From contig OZ020519.1 in NCBI GenBank assembly GCA_963971425.1, positions 7,704,028 to 7,768,027 of the forward strand: a stretch of 64,000 nucleotides of DNA. Direction: 5' to 3'. A model generated the notes under the pieces. That model was not told the origin of the DNA. It saw only the letters and a program-made list of their open reading frames with translations, and ran no database searches. The position numbers and the translations under genes are program-made. Shown in pieces: positions 49,148 through 61,700 of the stretch. Origin of the DNA: Bryoerythrophyllum caledonicum (lineage: Eukaryota; Streptophyta; Bryopsida; Pottiales; Pottiaceae). Numbering within the stretch: position 1 is the first letter of the stretch; each line of letters begins with the position of its first letter.

Positions 49148-49501
49148 CTGAAAGTGACCTTCACCTATGGTATATCAAGAGTTTTGACTTCTTTTCTTGT
49201 TTTTAATTGTTCCAAGTAGCTCTCAATCTGGGTATCAATATTGAGCCTCTCTCTGGATACTGATACCCGGTCTCTCTCTCTTGTGCACAGGTTGTTGTGT
49301 GTGAGAGAGTGAGAGACCTGTGTGTGTGAGCATCAGAATTCATCTCAGGAGGAGCGAGTTACCAAGCTCATCCGAAAGCTGGTTGAAAATTAGCAGGGCA
49401 CATAACTCAGCTGCTTGCAACATGTGTGTACATCATGGTGGGAGGTACACTCCTGCTCTTTAGTTCGTATTCGCTTCCAGAACGCTACAAAACCGTTTGC
49501 T

Positions 49502-49690
49502 GCACTTAATTTAGTTAACTCTGAGAGTACTTAGTCATGGCTATTCATGTTCATGGTCGGTCTCTATGTTGCTAATGGCAGTGGAAGTCTTGTGATGCAC
49601 TTGAGTTGACTCTAAGAGAATTCAGTCCTGGATATTCATGTCCATGATCGGTCTCTATGTTGCTAATTGCAGTGGGAGTCTCGACGTGAT
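49502..49690. repeat. Tandem duplication, about 95-bp unit x 2
   Basis: Two diverged direct copies sharing TATTCATGT, GGTCGGTCTCTATGTTGCTA-like and GCAGTGG words. Non-coding. The rest of 48440-50090 shows no gene. Confidence 0.75.
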
Positions 49691-50099
49691 GCAGGCTGGA
49701 GTTTATGGAAGAAGATATTTAGTGCTACGTTGGAGCTGAGGGTGTCGCTTTGGTACACAAACACGCATGATGACTTTTCTACCTTCACTTATTGAGCAAG
49801 GCCGTGTCCAGGAGTACTCATCGGCAAAGACCAAGTAGGGCCGGTTGTAGTGTTCACCTGGATGAGCGCATCTGATACAAAATCTGATATACGACTGAGG
49901 TACAGAAAGACGCGGACTTCACCTAGCCTATTGTAATGAACAATGAAGTGTTGCGAATGTCCAAGAGATCTGATATTCAATTTAAGTAGCTTTCTATAAC
50001 CACCCGCTTTAACCCAGGTCACTGAGCAGTATTATATGATCTAATGATTGTTTCCACCGAGAAGCAATGCTTACAGAGCTTGGCCAATCGGCAGACCTT

Positions 50100-50740
50100 T
50101 TATTCTGCGAAGCTGGCCGAGGCGCGGCACTGATACCCAGATGGGCGGTGGGAGTCCGCGGTGCAGTAGCACCAGTAGTGCGGAGAGCAGAGCGGAAAGT
50201 AGTCCGGGCCCTTCCTGTGCAACACCTGGGCAAACAGCTCAGGCTCGAAAACTCTCCTCGGATCGTGTAGCTGCTGCATCTGCAGAACCTCCGCGATGTT
50301 GGCAGCCGGGAGGTTGTCTCGCACCTTGCACTTGGGGTGGCGCATGATGCGCTCATGGTTTTTGCCCCAGTGCGGTCGGCCGTGGTACTTGCACAGCGTC
50401 AGCTGCTCCACCGTCTCCACCAACGCCGACAGTTTCGACGACTTGTAGGGAACAAGGGCAGAGTGCGAATGGAGGAATTCGACGTAAACAACGTCCTCGT
50501 AGCCTCTGGCCGTGGCCACCAAGTTCTGGTTCCCTTGACCGAACCGAAGCACGAAGTACCCGGGCGACAGGCACCGCGTGATGTTGCGCTCCGCCAGGCA
50601 AGCGTCGGCTATTGCTAGCTCCGTGCTCAATACCATCTTCACGTCCTCCACCCAGTCGCCAAACTGGGACAACTTGATGGCGAACTCAGCGTCTTTCGTG
50701 AACACGCCCGGGAATTGCACGTCGAAGCTGCAGAGACTTC
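50100..50740 (-). pseudogene. L-gulonolactone oxidase-like, 3' fragment
   Basis: About 210 residues of the C-terminal half of a plant L-gulono-1,4-lactone oxidase-like protein. The enzymes are FAD-linked and act in ascorbate-related metabolism, often secreted. Evidence: CKYHGRPHWGKNHERI, matching the family HWGKN motif; DPRRVFEPELFAQVL, matching the DPxxxF segment; and a Cys-rich tail, PLCSPHYWCYC then SGYQC, before the stop. The N-terminal FAD-binding domain (about 350 residues) is not found in the 500 bases upstream, where the reading frame breaks. An acceptor-like CTCTGCAG just before CSFDVQF could mean an upstream exon beyond what I can see, but the likelier reading is a truncated copy. 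Confidence 0.75.
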
Positions 50741-51229
50741 AGAGACTTTCGGAATCCCGGTTACAATGACGCCAATCCTCAAGATTGTCGACAGCCCCAG
50801 CAGCACCCATGTCCCCACTCCAGATGACCGCTTCATTGTTTTGTGAGTACTCCAGCTCCTTTACAAGTAGCACATGTATTAGCTTGAGAAAACTAGGCGT
50901 TTCACACATGCAGAAGAACAAACATTCATACTGACCATGTTATTCACCTTTCCTTGCAGATGATTACGAAGTTTAGAGGTTGAATAGTTCGTGACCCTGG
51001 TGAGCAAGTGAGAAACTTCAGCAACAACACCATACCAACAACACAGTATTCGTGAAACAACTGATCGCATCTGCAAACGTCATATGACGTTATCTACATG
51101 ACCATGTCAACTTGAGTTCAAATGGCCTTCTTATTCATAGGCAAATTGGATGGTTGAAGGTGTTCAATTCTTTAAAGTTCTACACAATTTCACACCAAAA
51201 ACACTGTTAAAGTGCTGATTCTGGTTCAA

Positions 51230-51690
51230 AGAAGAACGCCGATCTCCGAAGGAGACCGGCGTGAATAAAGTATCTGTTCGTTCCACTACTAAGACCATGC
51301 CCACCGGACAAGGAATTAGTAACATTCTGGTTCAATAAATATACGGCTGCTTTTTTTTCAGGTTTAGCCTTAGGATTTTAATTTGGACTTATCAAGTAAT
51401 ATACTCACACGGATTGAAAGATTGTAGGTATTGAAGTAGAAAAAATGGTTCATTTTCTTCCGAGTGTTGAGTGGATCAACAGACTTTGACAAAGTCTTGC
51501 ACTATGCAAGGTCAAAATTTGTTACCATCGTGGTAAGCATTTTATTAGTTCCTTGTATCTAATGACTAGAGGTAGAGAAGGGGTCGAGTATATAAAAAAC
51601 AATTGTGCTGGAAGTGGAGGTTCAAAAACTACCATTTCACGTTCAATATATGCACATTGCTTACTTGTTGGTTAAGGGGTGGGTTTATCT
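51230..51690. repeat. Dispersed ~100-bp repeat plus family A fragment
   Basis: 51230-51330 is a copy of the 6480-6600 repeat. 51400-51640 contains words from the reverse strand of family A (GGATTGAAAGATTGTAGG, TTAGTTCCTTGTA). No ends are preserved. Confidence 0.55.
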
Positions 51691-51783
51691 TGAAACCCCT
51701 TGAAAACCCAGGCATCAATCCCTGATACCCGTCTTTATACCAAAAGCCTTATACCAATCGGAAGCCCCAAACGTCCGCCGTGG

Positions 51784-51919
51784 ACCTCCTATTACCGTGC
51801 ACCTCCTATTACTGTGCACCTCCTATTACTGTGCACCTCCTATTACCGTGCACCTCCTATTACCGTGCACCTCCTATTACCGTGCACCTCCTATTACCGT
51901 GCACCTCCTATTTCCGTGC
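51784..51919. repeat. Minisatellite, 17-bp unit x 8
   Basis: Eight direct copies of ACCTCCTATTACCGTGC with single-base variants. It yields a Tyr/Pro/His repeat ORF in all frames that is not a gene. Confidence 0.95.
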
Positions 51920-52008
51920 ATCTCCAACATATTTTGCTCCCATTAGAGCATCCTCAATGCATACCCTGGACTCGACCGTGAATTGCACCTTCCAGGATTG
52001 CTATCTTG

Positions 52009-52045
52009 TGAGCGGCGAGCGGCGAGCGGCGAGCGGCGAGCGGTG
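52009..52045. repeat. Short tandem repeat, 7-bp unit GAGCGGC
   Basis: About five direct copies of GAGCGGC. Non-coding. Confidence 0.9.
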
Positions 52046-52783
52046 AGCACTGATTTTTTGCAATTTATTTGGTACTATTTTTTGAAGAATTTGGAAAGGG
52101 TCGCCTATGGCCGTGGGTTCTATTAAAACTGTGTTGACATATGAAAAAAAAACTGAAATTTTCGACGACAATGTACTTGGACGTATGGAAGTATGAGTTT
52201 TTTAGGATTGATTGCAACAATTCTCACCTCATTGGAAGGGACGCTTATGGGTGAGGATTTAGATTTCAGGGTACCGCGACAAGTCAATAGAATATGAAAT
52301 ACAACAGAAAAAATTGAAGTAATATTGTTTAGGGTGGCAGGCAGTATCCATGTGATACTTAGTTCATACCCTTATAATACCTTGGTGATATCCATGAAAT
52401 ACCTAGGTGGAAAAAAATAGATACCATGGAGATACCCGTTGGGTCCGAACCACTCTAAATTGAAACAATCTAATTCTTAGCGAACGGTTGTTTAAAAAAG
52501 AGCAATGCCTAAGATACAAAGCCTATAAACTTAGAGGACATGTAACCAAGTTACAAAGGTTTTTTTATTATGAATCAAGTTTTAAATCGTAGATAGAACG
52601 ATATCTTTTAATATCGAAGCATGCCGTACGATGTTTTACGTAAGACATACGTGAAAAGAAAGGGATTTTGACAGGAATGAAGATGATTCACGATGGGACA
52701 ATATTGAAGACAACCAGCTGGTAGTGTGATGGTAAACAAAGCAATAAACCAATGCAATGGAATCAAGATTCCTCCGCGAAAAG
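52046..52783. other. Intergenic; probably includes 3' UTR of the minus-strand gene
   Basis: No gene seen. The stretch near 52784 is expected to be 3' UTR of the ParB/methyltransferase-like gene. Confidence 0.4.
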
Positions 52784-55700
52784 TCAGCTGGAATCACTAT
52801 CGTCAGAAAAACTATCACTACGCTCCGAGCCACTAACGTAAGCCTCCCCATCTATGAACGGACATGTAGTAACTCTACGTGAGACTATCGTTTGAAGACG
52901 TGGAGGGGAATGTTGTGCGGCCATGGCGTCTGCAACCTGGGCATCCCAGGGATTCAAATGGAATCGTCGTGTGGGGCTCTTCACCTCCAATAATAATGGA
53001 GACAGCACTCCAACATGAGTCCTTGACAATGATGCCATCAACGACGAAGGCCGACTGCACAAATTAAAGTCTCGTTAAGAATTTAAGCTTGAGACAAGCT
53101 AGAACTAAAACCGCATTCCAAAACTAGAACCGAATCAGGGTAGGACTTACTCACAATGTCTCTTGGGGACGGTCTTCACCTCTGGCTCGTCGTCATCAAC
53201 CTCCAAGGGGCGCTTGCGAGAGCCCTCTGCCACCACCGGTGGCGGTGCTGACTCGACCTCAACAATGTTCGGGACCAAAGGAAGAAGGACTTCATCCACC
53301 AACTCTCGGTCCTCCTCCAGTGCCAAAATGTGCCGCTTTAGCGCCTTGCAGGCTTTAATAGACGCCCCTTCATTCAAAAAAACAAATCATACGATGTTAG
53401 CTATGATACGAAGGTAAAACTAAAGAATTTTGTAATGGAATGAACTAACCTGTAGATGCTGTGAGATCCAAGACAATGTCCTCGTGCTGTGTGCAGAGAT
53501 CAATCAGAGCCTCCATGAGGTTCGTAGACTTTTCGCGAGCACCACGCCATGGTACGTCGCTATCGGCCCTCATAGTCAACGTCTCATGAGTAATGAGATT
53601 GGTCATGTGACCATCTGAAGACAGATGAATCCCGTCTCTTTGCAACTCCATCCTATCAAAGAATGAGAAAGGAACCGCGGGATCCAGTTTCCTCACGAAG
53701 CACTTCACAAGAAAGCACTTGTGAGTGCGCCCAGGGTGGCCATCGCGAAAAAGTGGTAGCCCGTTGATGGCAAACCACTTTGTCTCCTCGACAAATCCTG
53801 CCCAATCAGCCCAGGCTGAAAGTTCATTGGAGATGAACTTCGAATCCGGGTAGAACACGATAAGCGGCGCCCCGTCACGAAGCAACGCCCCAACTATCTC
53901 AAATGCCCGGTAAATCCAATGGGATTCTTTCTTCCCTCCGTCTGATAATCGGGTTGGAAGCTTGTTCCAATTTGGTACGTCGATGCCGCCATCAATGTCG
54001 GGGACCGGTAAATCCTCTGGTACGTCCAAGAGTACCATATCCGCCAAACCTAGAGCACAATCCAGATCCTCATGTCGCCAATGCCGTGAGCCCGAGTGCT
54101 CCTTCAAAAACTTGCGAAGCTCCTTCCAGGCCTCTGGTTCGTCATCCTCCACAACGACGCTGTCAAATTGAGACATAATGGAGAGGGCACTCTCACACAT
54201 CACCTTCACAGCAGCAGAAGACTGAGGAAGATCAAATAATGGTATCGAATACACCGTCTGAGAGGGCTTCACATCAAAGGTAGAAGGTCGGCTGCTAGCT
54301 GAGGGTGAAACGCCCATCGTCAAAGTCACCGCAGGAGGGACTGCGAATCCCCCCAATCCCCCCAATTGAGTAAACAGCTTCTGGGGACCTTCCTTCGCCA
54401 CCAACGCCGCGAACTCCTTGTACCTCTCCTTCGTCTCTTTCTTCTCCTTCTTCGAACTCTCCTTCTCCAGCCTTGCAGCCTCCCTCTCTTGTTCCTTGAT
54501 TACTGCCTTAGCGGCTTTCTCGGCAGCCTTGGCTTTGGCCTTCTCGGATTGCTCCTCAGACGCTGCCAACGGAGCCGCCAACAAGGGAAGGACGCTGCCA
54601 ACCACAGGAGGCACCGCCATGGACTCGCATGCCACTCGAAGCTGGACCTCGTCTCCAGGTGTGGGATCCACCTCACGCATCTCCAAGTACCACGGGCATT
54701 GGAGGAGGTGGTGAACAGAGAACCGACGCCTCTGTGAATCTGTGAAGATACACTCTGGTGCAGAAGTATCTATCCACTTTGTGAAACGGGTGGGTAGATC
54801 TCCGGGCAACAAGGATCCCTGTGCCACGAGCACCCTCCAAAAATATCGCATCACAGCTCGCTTCAGAGCCTTCTCGCATCCGTCTTGCGCCATAAACTCC
54901 TCGCCCTTCGTGTAGGAGCCCCCCTTGCCGATGAGAGTACAGAACACCTTTGTCCACAACGTCATGCTCTTTGCCTCAATCCATTTCCCAATGGCAGGAA
55001 CGGGATTTGGAAGCCCGGCAGTCTGGAGGACAATGTTGTCCTCAAGAAGAATCTCTGCGTAGAGTTTCTCAGACTCTTCTTCTAGCTGTGAAACGAAATC
55101 CACATAGTTAAGAATTGATGATAAAGATAACATTCGGAAATAATGAGAATATCAAGAAAAATTAAACATTACCCCAGCCCAGAACGCTGCCTTGTCAATC
55201 CAGCCTCGAAGAACCTTGTCAGACGCGGGCGATGCGGGGAAGTTATACTCCATCCTACTGCCCTTGCTCATGTTCCACCACCTGCACCAGCGCGTCTTGA
55301 ACTTCGCAGCTACCCTAGCTGTAGCGATGAGCTGGAGTTTTTCGGGAGTCATCTCGGGCCGCACCTGATAAACATCATAGTGCCGATTCACCTATACTCC
55401 AATATCAATAATTAGAGTGGACTCTACAAGGTCAGAAGTTAAAAATTTGATATCGATAGGAATGGAGTATATACATATACCCTACCTCCTTGAAGAAATC
55501 CTCCCCGTTTGCCGGGTTGGCAATTGCCAACAACCGAGTGAGCATGGTCTAACAAGTCGTCTTCTTCTTTTGTACAGCCTCAGTGCAGCGGCTCACCAAC
55601 TCTGCAGCACTTCCACGCCGATCCTCACTGACACCCGTGACCAAGGTATCCTTAAACTTTTGGATCTGCTCCTCTTGAACAGCAATCAGGTCCCGCTGTG

Positions 55701-58700
55701 GACAACATAAGGTCGTGATCAGTATCAATATTCTGAACTAGAATATTGAAGGGAGAGTAATGGCAAGAGCTACATGTTCATCATAATCATAACGTACCTC
55801 AAACATGAGCTTCACAAATGCTTCGAGTCATATGATACCACTTTCGTTGTCCCTTCTTTGACCACTCAAGGACACTCAGTTCGTAATCATCATCGCTGAT
55901 GAGCCCCTTTAATTGCTCAAACTCTAAGAGCCCGAAATGCTGAACACGCTTTAGATCGTGAGTGAGGTGTTGCACAACGTGGTCTGATTCTTTTTGCCTT
56001 CGACAAAAGAGAATTTCAATGTCAAAAAATGAAGTACAATGGTGAAAGCAGCTGAAACAAACGAATGCCAGGAGTATCTAAGTTCGTGCGCACCTGTTCA
56101 AGTCGGTCATCACGTTGAGCAAGATGTGTCGGTTCTCGATAGTTGGCTCAATCACCACGGCTCTAACGGGCACATGAAAGCTGACATCGGATGGGTACAG
56201 TTGGGATATCACCTCTGTCCAAGCCATATGGCGATGATTGCCATCCCACACGAAGAAGAATTTCTCTGAAAACGCCGAGTACTCCGGTCGAGTCTTCAAC
56301 AGCTCCTCGAACTTCCGGTCCTCTTCAATCCAAAGCTCTGACCATGATGACCTGTCTACTGGTTGCACCCGCTTCTCGACAAGGGAGAAACTCCTCACCG
56401 ACACATAAAAACAAGCAGAACCAGGCCGATACCCATTGACGAACTCCCCCTTCAACTTCTCGACATCACTTCTAAGAGGTAACCTCACCTCAGTCATGGG
56501 CACCATTCGGCAGAGAGGAATTGGGAGATCACCACCAAAAGAGCAAATGCTGCTCTGTAGGATGTCGTATGAGGTCCCACGGATGGACCTCCGCAAAGAT
56601 TGAAGTGTTGGAGCCAGCCCATGCTCATCAACAAGTTCACCAACGCGTTCTTCGTCCTCTAGAATCTCAAGATCCTCACGCGAAGAAGAAGCTGTGGGTC
56701 CCAAACTCTCAACCTGCAATAAGTATGCATAAGAAATCCAAGCAACAAACTGCATCCACCTGTCACATATACTTGAAATGAATCTAGATATATATCTTGA
56801 CCAGACCAGTCAACTTAATTCTACCGCATGAATTGCTACTTGTATGGCAAACCATGGTCATGAAATAGCTCGGTACGAAACGAACCAATGACCCATCCAC
56901 ACCCCAGCCTAGACCTCACCATCCATCCCACACCCACTCCCCACCCCGCCTACACACCCCAGCCTCCCACCCACAATCCGCACTCTCACTCTCACGACAA
57001 GCTGCACGTTCCCAGCTCATAGTTCTGGATCATTGACGCAAGAATTATCGAATCCATGAACATAAGAATGATCTCATGTTCGTGACCATCAAAGGATAGA
57101 ATGATATGCACGCGCGTCGACGACTTTAGCCAGCAGGGATAGGACTCTTGAATTTTTACGAAAATCAGTGACCCCTGAAAATGGCTTTCGGATCCGAAAG
57201 CCATTTTCAGGGGTCACTGATTTTCGTAAAAATTCAAGATTCCCTCCCCTGCTGGCTAAGGTCCATCGCGCGCGCACGAGCAACGACGAATCTAGCATAA
57301 ATGCATGCACACAAGGCAGAGCTCAATACAGTCTCTTACCCCTACCCCCCCCGGCCTTGAGATCAACAACACTCAAAGACTAGAGAATGTTTTCCCTGGA
57401 CCACCCCTCGCACACTCCCACGTCGAGCCCCACCCACACATCCCAGCCTCGCACCCACACTCCCCACCCTTCCCTCACTCACTCATCACCCTCCCACCTA
57501 CTCTCCTCACCCTCACTCCCTCTCCTGTATGCATGATATGAGCTTATAGACCTCGAACACTGATGCAATAATTTCGGAATCCATGAAACCGATCCTGTGA
57601 TCGTGATCACCACAGGAATGAAAGATATCCATGCGAGTCAAAGACCTTAGCCAGCAGGGATAGGATTCTCAAATTTTTACGAAAATCAGTGACCCCTGAA
57701 AATGGCTTTCGGATCCGAAAGCCATTTTCAGGGGTCACTGATTTTCGTAAAAATTCATGATTCCCTCCCCAGCTGGCTAAGGTCCATCGCGCGCGCTCGA
57801 GCAACGACAAGATTACCATTCATGCACGCACACGAGGCAGAGCTCAATACAGTATCTTACCCCAACCCCCCCGGCCTTGAGATCAACATCACTCCTAGGC
57901 TAGAGAATATTTTCCCTCGACCACCCCTCGCACACTCCCACGTCGAGCCCCACCCACACATCCCAGCCTCGCACCCACACTCCCCACCCTTCCCTCACTC
58001 ACTCATCACCCTCCCACCTACTCTCCTCACCCTCACTCCCTCTCCTGTATGCATGATATGAGCATATAGACCTCGATCACCGATGCAATAATCTCCAAAT
58101 CCATGAACACGATCCTATGAACGTGACCATCAAAGGATTGAATGATATGCACGCGCGTCGACGACTTTAGCCAGCAGGGGAGGGAATCATGAATTTTAAC
58201 AAAAATCAGTGATCCCTGAAAATGGCTTTCGGATCCGAAAGCCATTTTCAGGGGTCACTGATTTTTGTTAAAATTCATGATTCCCTCCCCTGCTGGCTAA
58301 GGTCCATCGCGCGCGCACGAGCAACGACAAAACTAGCATGAATGCATGCACACGAGGCAGAGCTCAATGCAGTCTCTTACCCCTACCCCCCCCGGCCTTG
58401 AGATCAACAGCACTCACAGACTATAAAATGTTTTCCCTGGACCACCCCTCGCACACTCCCACGTCGAGCCTTACCCAGACTTCCCAGCCTCGCACCCACA
58501 CTCTCCACCCTTCCCTCACCCTGTCATCACCCTCCCACCCACTCTCCCCACCTTCACTCGCTCTCCAATATGCATGAAACGAGCTCATTGACATAGACCT
58601 GGATCACCGACGCATGAATTTCTGAATCCATGAACACGATCTCATAATCGTGACCATCACAGGAAGAATAATATGCACGTGCGTCGAAGACCACAGCCAG

Positions 58701-61700
58701 CAGGCATAGGAATCTCAAATTTTTACGAAAATCAGTGACCCCCGAAAATGGCTTTCGGATCCGAAAGCCACTTTCAGGGATCACTGATTTTCGTATAAAA
58801 CCATGATTCACTCCCCTGCTGGCTAAGGTCCATCGCGCGCGCACGAGCAACAACAAGACTAGCATACATGCATGCACACGAGGCAGAGCTCAAAACAGTA
58901 TCATACCCCTACCCCCCTCAGCCATGACATCAACAACACTCACAGACTAGAGAAAATATTCACTGGACCACCCCTCGCACACTCTCACGTCGAGCCTTAC
59001 CCACACTTCCCAGCCTCGCACCAATACACCCCACCCATTCCTCACCCACTCATCAACCTCCCAACCACTCTCCCCACCCTTACTCCCTCTCCAGAATGCA
59101 TGAAATCAGCTCATTCCCCTGGATCACCGACGCAAGAATTACCAAATCCATGAATACGATCTTATGATCGTGACCACCACAGGAATGAAAGATAAGCACG
59201 AACGTCGAAGACCTTGGCCAGCAGGGGAGGGAATCATGAATTTTTACGAAAATCAGTGACCCCTGAAAATGGCTTTCGGATCCGAAAGCCATTTTCAGGG
59301 GTCACTGATTTTCGTAAAAATTCATAATTCCCTCCCCTGCTGGCTAAGGTCCATCGCGCGCGCACAATCAACGACAAAACTAGCATGAATGCATGCACAC
59401 AAGGCAGAGCTCAATACATTCTCTTACCCCTACCCCCCCCGGCCTTGAGATCAACAACACTCAAAGACTAGAGAATGTTTTCCCTGGACCACCCCTCGCA
59501 CACTCCCACGTCGAGCCCCACCCACACATCCCAGCCTCGCACCCACACTCCCCACCCTTCCCTCACTCACTCATCACCCTCCCACCTACTCTCCTCACCC
59601 TCACTCCCTCTCCTGTATGCATGATATGAGCTTATAGACCTCGAACACTGATGCAATAATTTCGGAATCCATGAAACCGATCCTGTGATCGTGATCACCA
59701 CAGGAATGAAAGATATCCATGCGAGTCAAAGACCTTAGCCAGCAGGGATAGGATTCTCAAATTTTTACGAAAATCAGTGACCCCTGAAAATGGCTTTCGG
59801 ATCCGAAAGCCATTTTCAGGGGTCACTGATTTTCGTAAAAATTCATGATTCCCTCCTCTGCTGGCTAAGGTCCTTCGCGCGCGCACGAGCAACGACAAGA
59901 TTACCATTCATGCACGCACACGAGGCAGAGCTCAATACATTATCTTACCCCAACCCCCCCGGCCTTGAGATCAACAACAAGGTCAGACTAGAGAATATTT
60001 TCCCTCGACCACCCCTCGCATACTCACACGTCGAGCCCCACCCACACATCCCAGCCTCGCACCCACACTCCCCACCCCACCCTCACCCACCCATCACCCT
60101 CCCACCCACTCACCCCACTCTCACTTCCTCTCAGTATGCATGATTTGAGCTCATAGACTGGGTTCACCGACGCATGAATTACCGAACTCATGAACACGAT
60201 CTTATGATCGTCACCACCACAGGAATGAAAGATAATCACGCGCGTCGAAGAACTTAGCCAGCAGGGGCAGGAATCTCAAAATGTTACGAAAATCAGTGAC
60301 CCCTGAAAATGGCTTTCGGATCCGAAAGCCATTTTTAGGGGTCACTGATTTTTGTTACATATCATGATTCCCTCCCCTGCTGGCTAAGGTCCATCGTGCG
60401 CGCACTCTTGACAGCAAGACTAACATCCTTTCTTGCGCTCAAGGCAGAGCTGGAAACGAATTCAACCCCGTACCCCCACAGCCAAGACCTCAACGAAACA
60501 CACAGTCTTTGGAATTTATTCGCTGGACCTCACGACGCACACTCTCACGTCGCGCCCATCCTGCACTTCCCATCCTCTGACCGACACTCTCTCTTCGTGC
60601 CCGTGCAACACCACAGAAAAAGCGCACCAAAACCCTAACGAATTCTCCCAGATCAACCAAATTACAAGGAATGGCAAATACGGAACACGGAGATGTGAAG
60701 AAGACGTACTTGAAGTCCTGCCATTTTCTCCAGCTCCGAATCTGCTGCCACCAAACTCCGCCGCTTACTCCCCGTGCACGCAACCTGCAAGAACAGAGAT
60801 TTTCACTACATTCAGCAACTCCGCCATGAAGACTAACAAAATTTCAGTGAACATCTCCCGAGAAGCAGGTGTGAAAACATGAGAAGTTCTCGAATGCTTG
60901 AAGAACCGAACCCGGATGAAGAAGGAGATCCTGAACCCTGCTCGAGGTTGCAACGTGAGCCGTCTGCAGATGAGTGACTACCGACCGATGAGACGAACCA
61001 ACGGGCCCCACATTAATCCTAAACCCTAATTATCGGAGGCAGTATGGCCTTTTTGGGAGCCCAATATCGAATATGTAAGGTTCTGAAACCAAATATGTGA
61101 CGTATGTCATTAATGCACTGATTCTCGGGAGCTCTATAACAGGTCGGTAGCTCATTGACTAAACTGAACCACGACGATAAGAGTCACTCGTGGTCTTAGA
61201 ACAGGTACAAGAACGGGAACTGATTGATTGAAAATTTATCTAATTGTGACATACCTGATTTAGTGGGTCCCTTTGAAGTTCCAACAATTTGTCCGCGAGG
61301 TCCTCAACGCTTCTTCGATGAGACGTTACTCCTTTGCCGGATGCCTTTGATGAGGAACCGTCTCCGACCAGTGTGGGTCGTGATTGATTTCTCAGCCTCC
61401 CGTTTTCTTCGCTTGAGTCACTATTTTGGCAGTCAGAATGGCCTTCACTGTCTTCAGAACCTTTATCCACTTGTAACGAGGTCTCACTGGTACTAGATCT
61501 TTGATACATTTTCCTGGAGTTTCCTTCTATAGTGTTTGCCTCTTCAAAATGCTCATGAATACTTACGATTGTGCAAGACTCCTGATTATCAATACAGGAT
61601 GCCAGAATCAGATGAACCATTGGACTCTCTTCTATTCAGCCACATAAAATGATCTAAATATATTGAATATTTAAACATACCTGAATCTGTGATTGGACTG

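Noticed and set aside
51784-51919. CRISPR-like spacing of repeats
   Set aside because: Units are directly adjacent with no unique spacers; it is a minisatellite in a eukaryotic genome.
51700-52046. ORFs rich in Tyr-Arg-Ala-Pro-Pro repeats
   Set aside because: They are translations of a 17-bp minisatellite, and more than one frame of the same strand is open, as expected of a repeat.
57168-60143. Repeated ORFs beginning MAFGSESHFQGSLIF
   Set aside because: They read through the palindrome in each tandem unit on both strands. Repetition of the DNA, not a protein family, explains them.
60710-60784. Reading exons 1-3 of the ParB-like gene as a separate small gene
   Set aside because: All three have phase-0 junctions that match exon 4 and no stop closes them. 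I keep one gene, while noting the 4-kb intron leaves room for the alternative.
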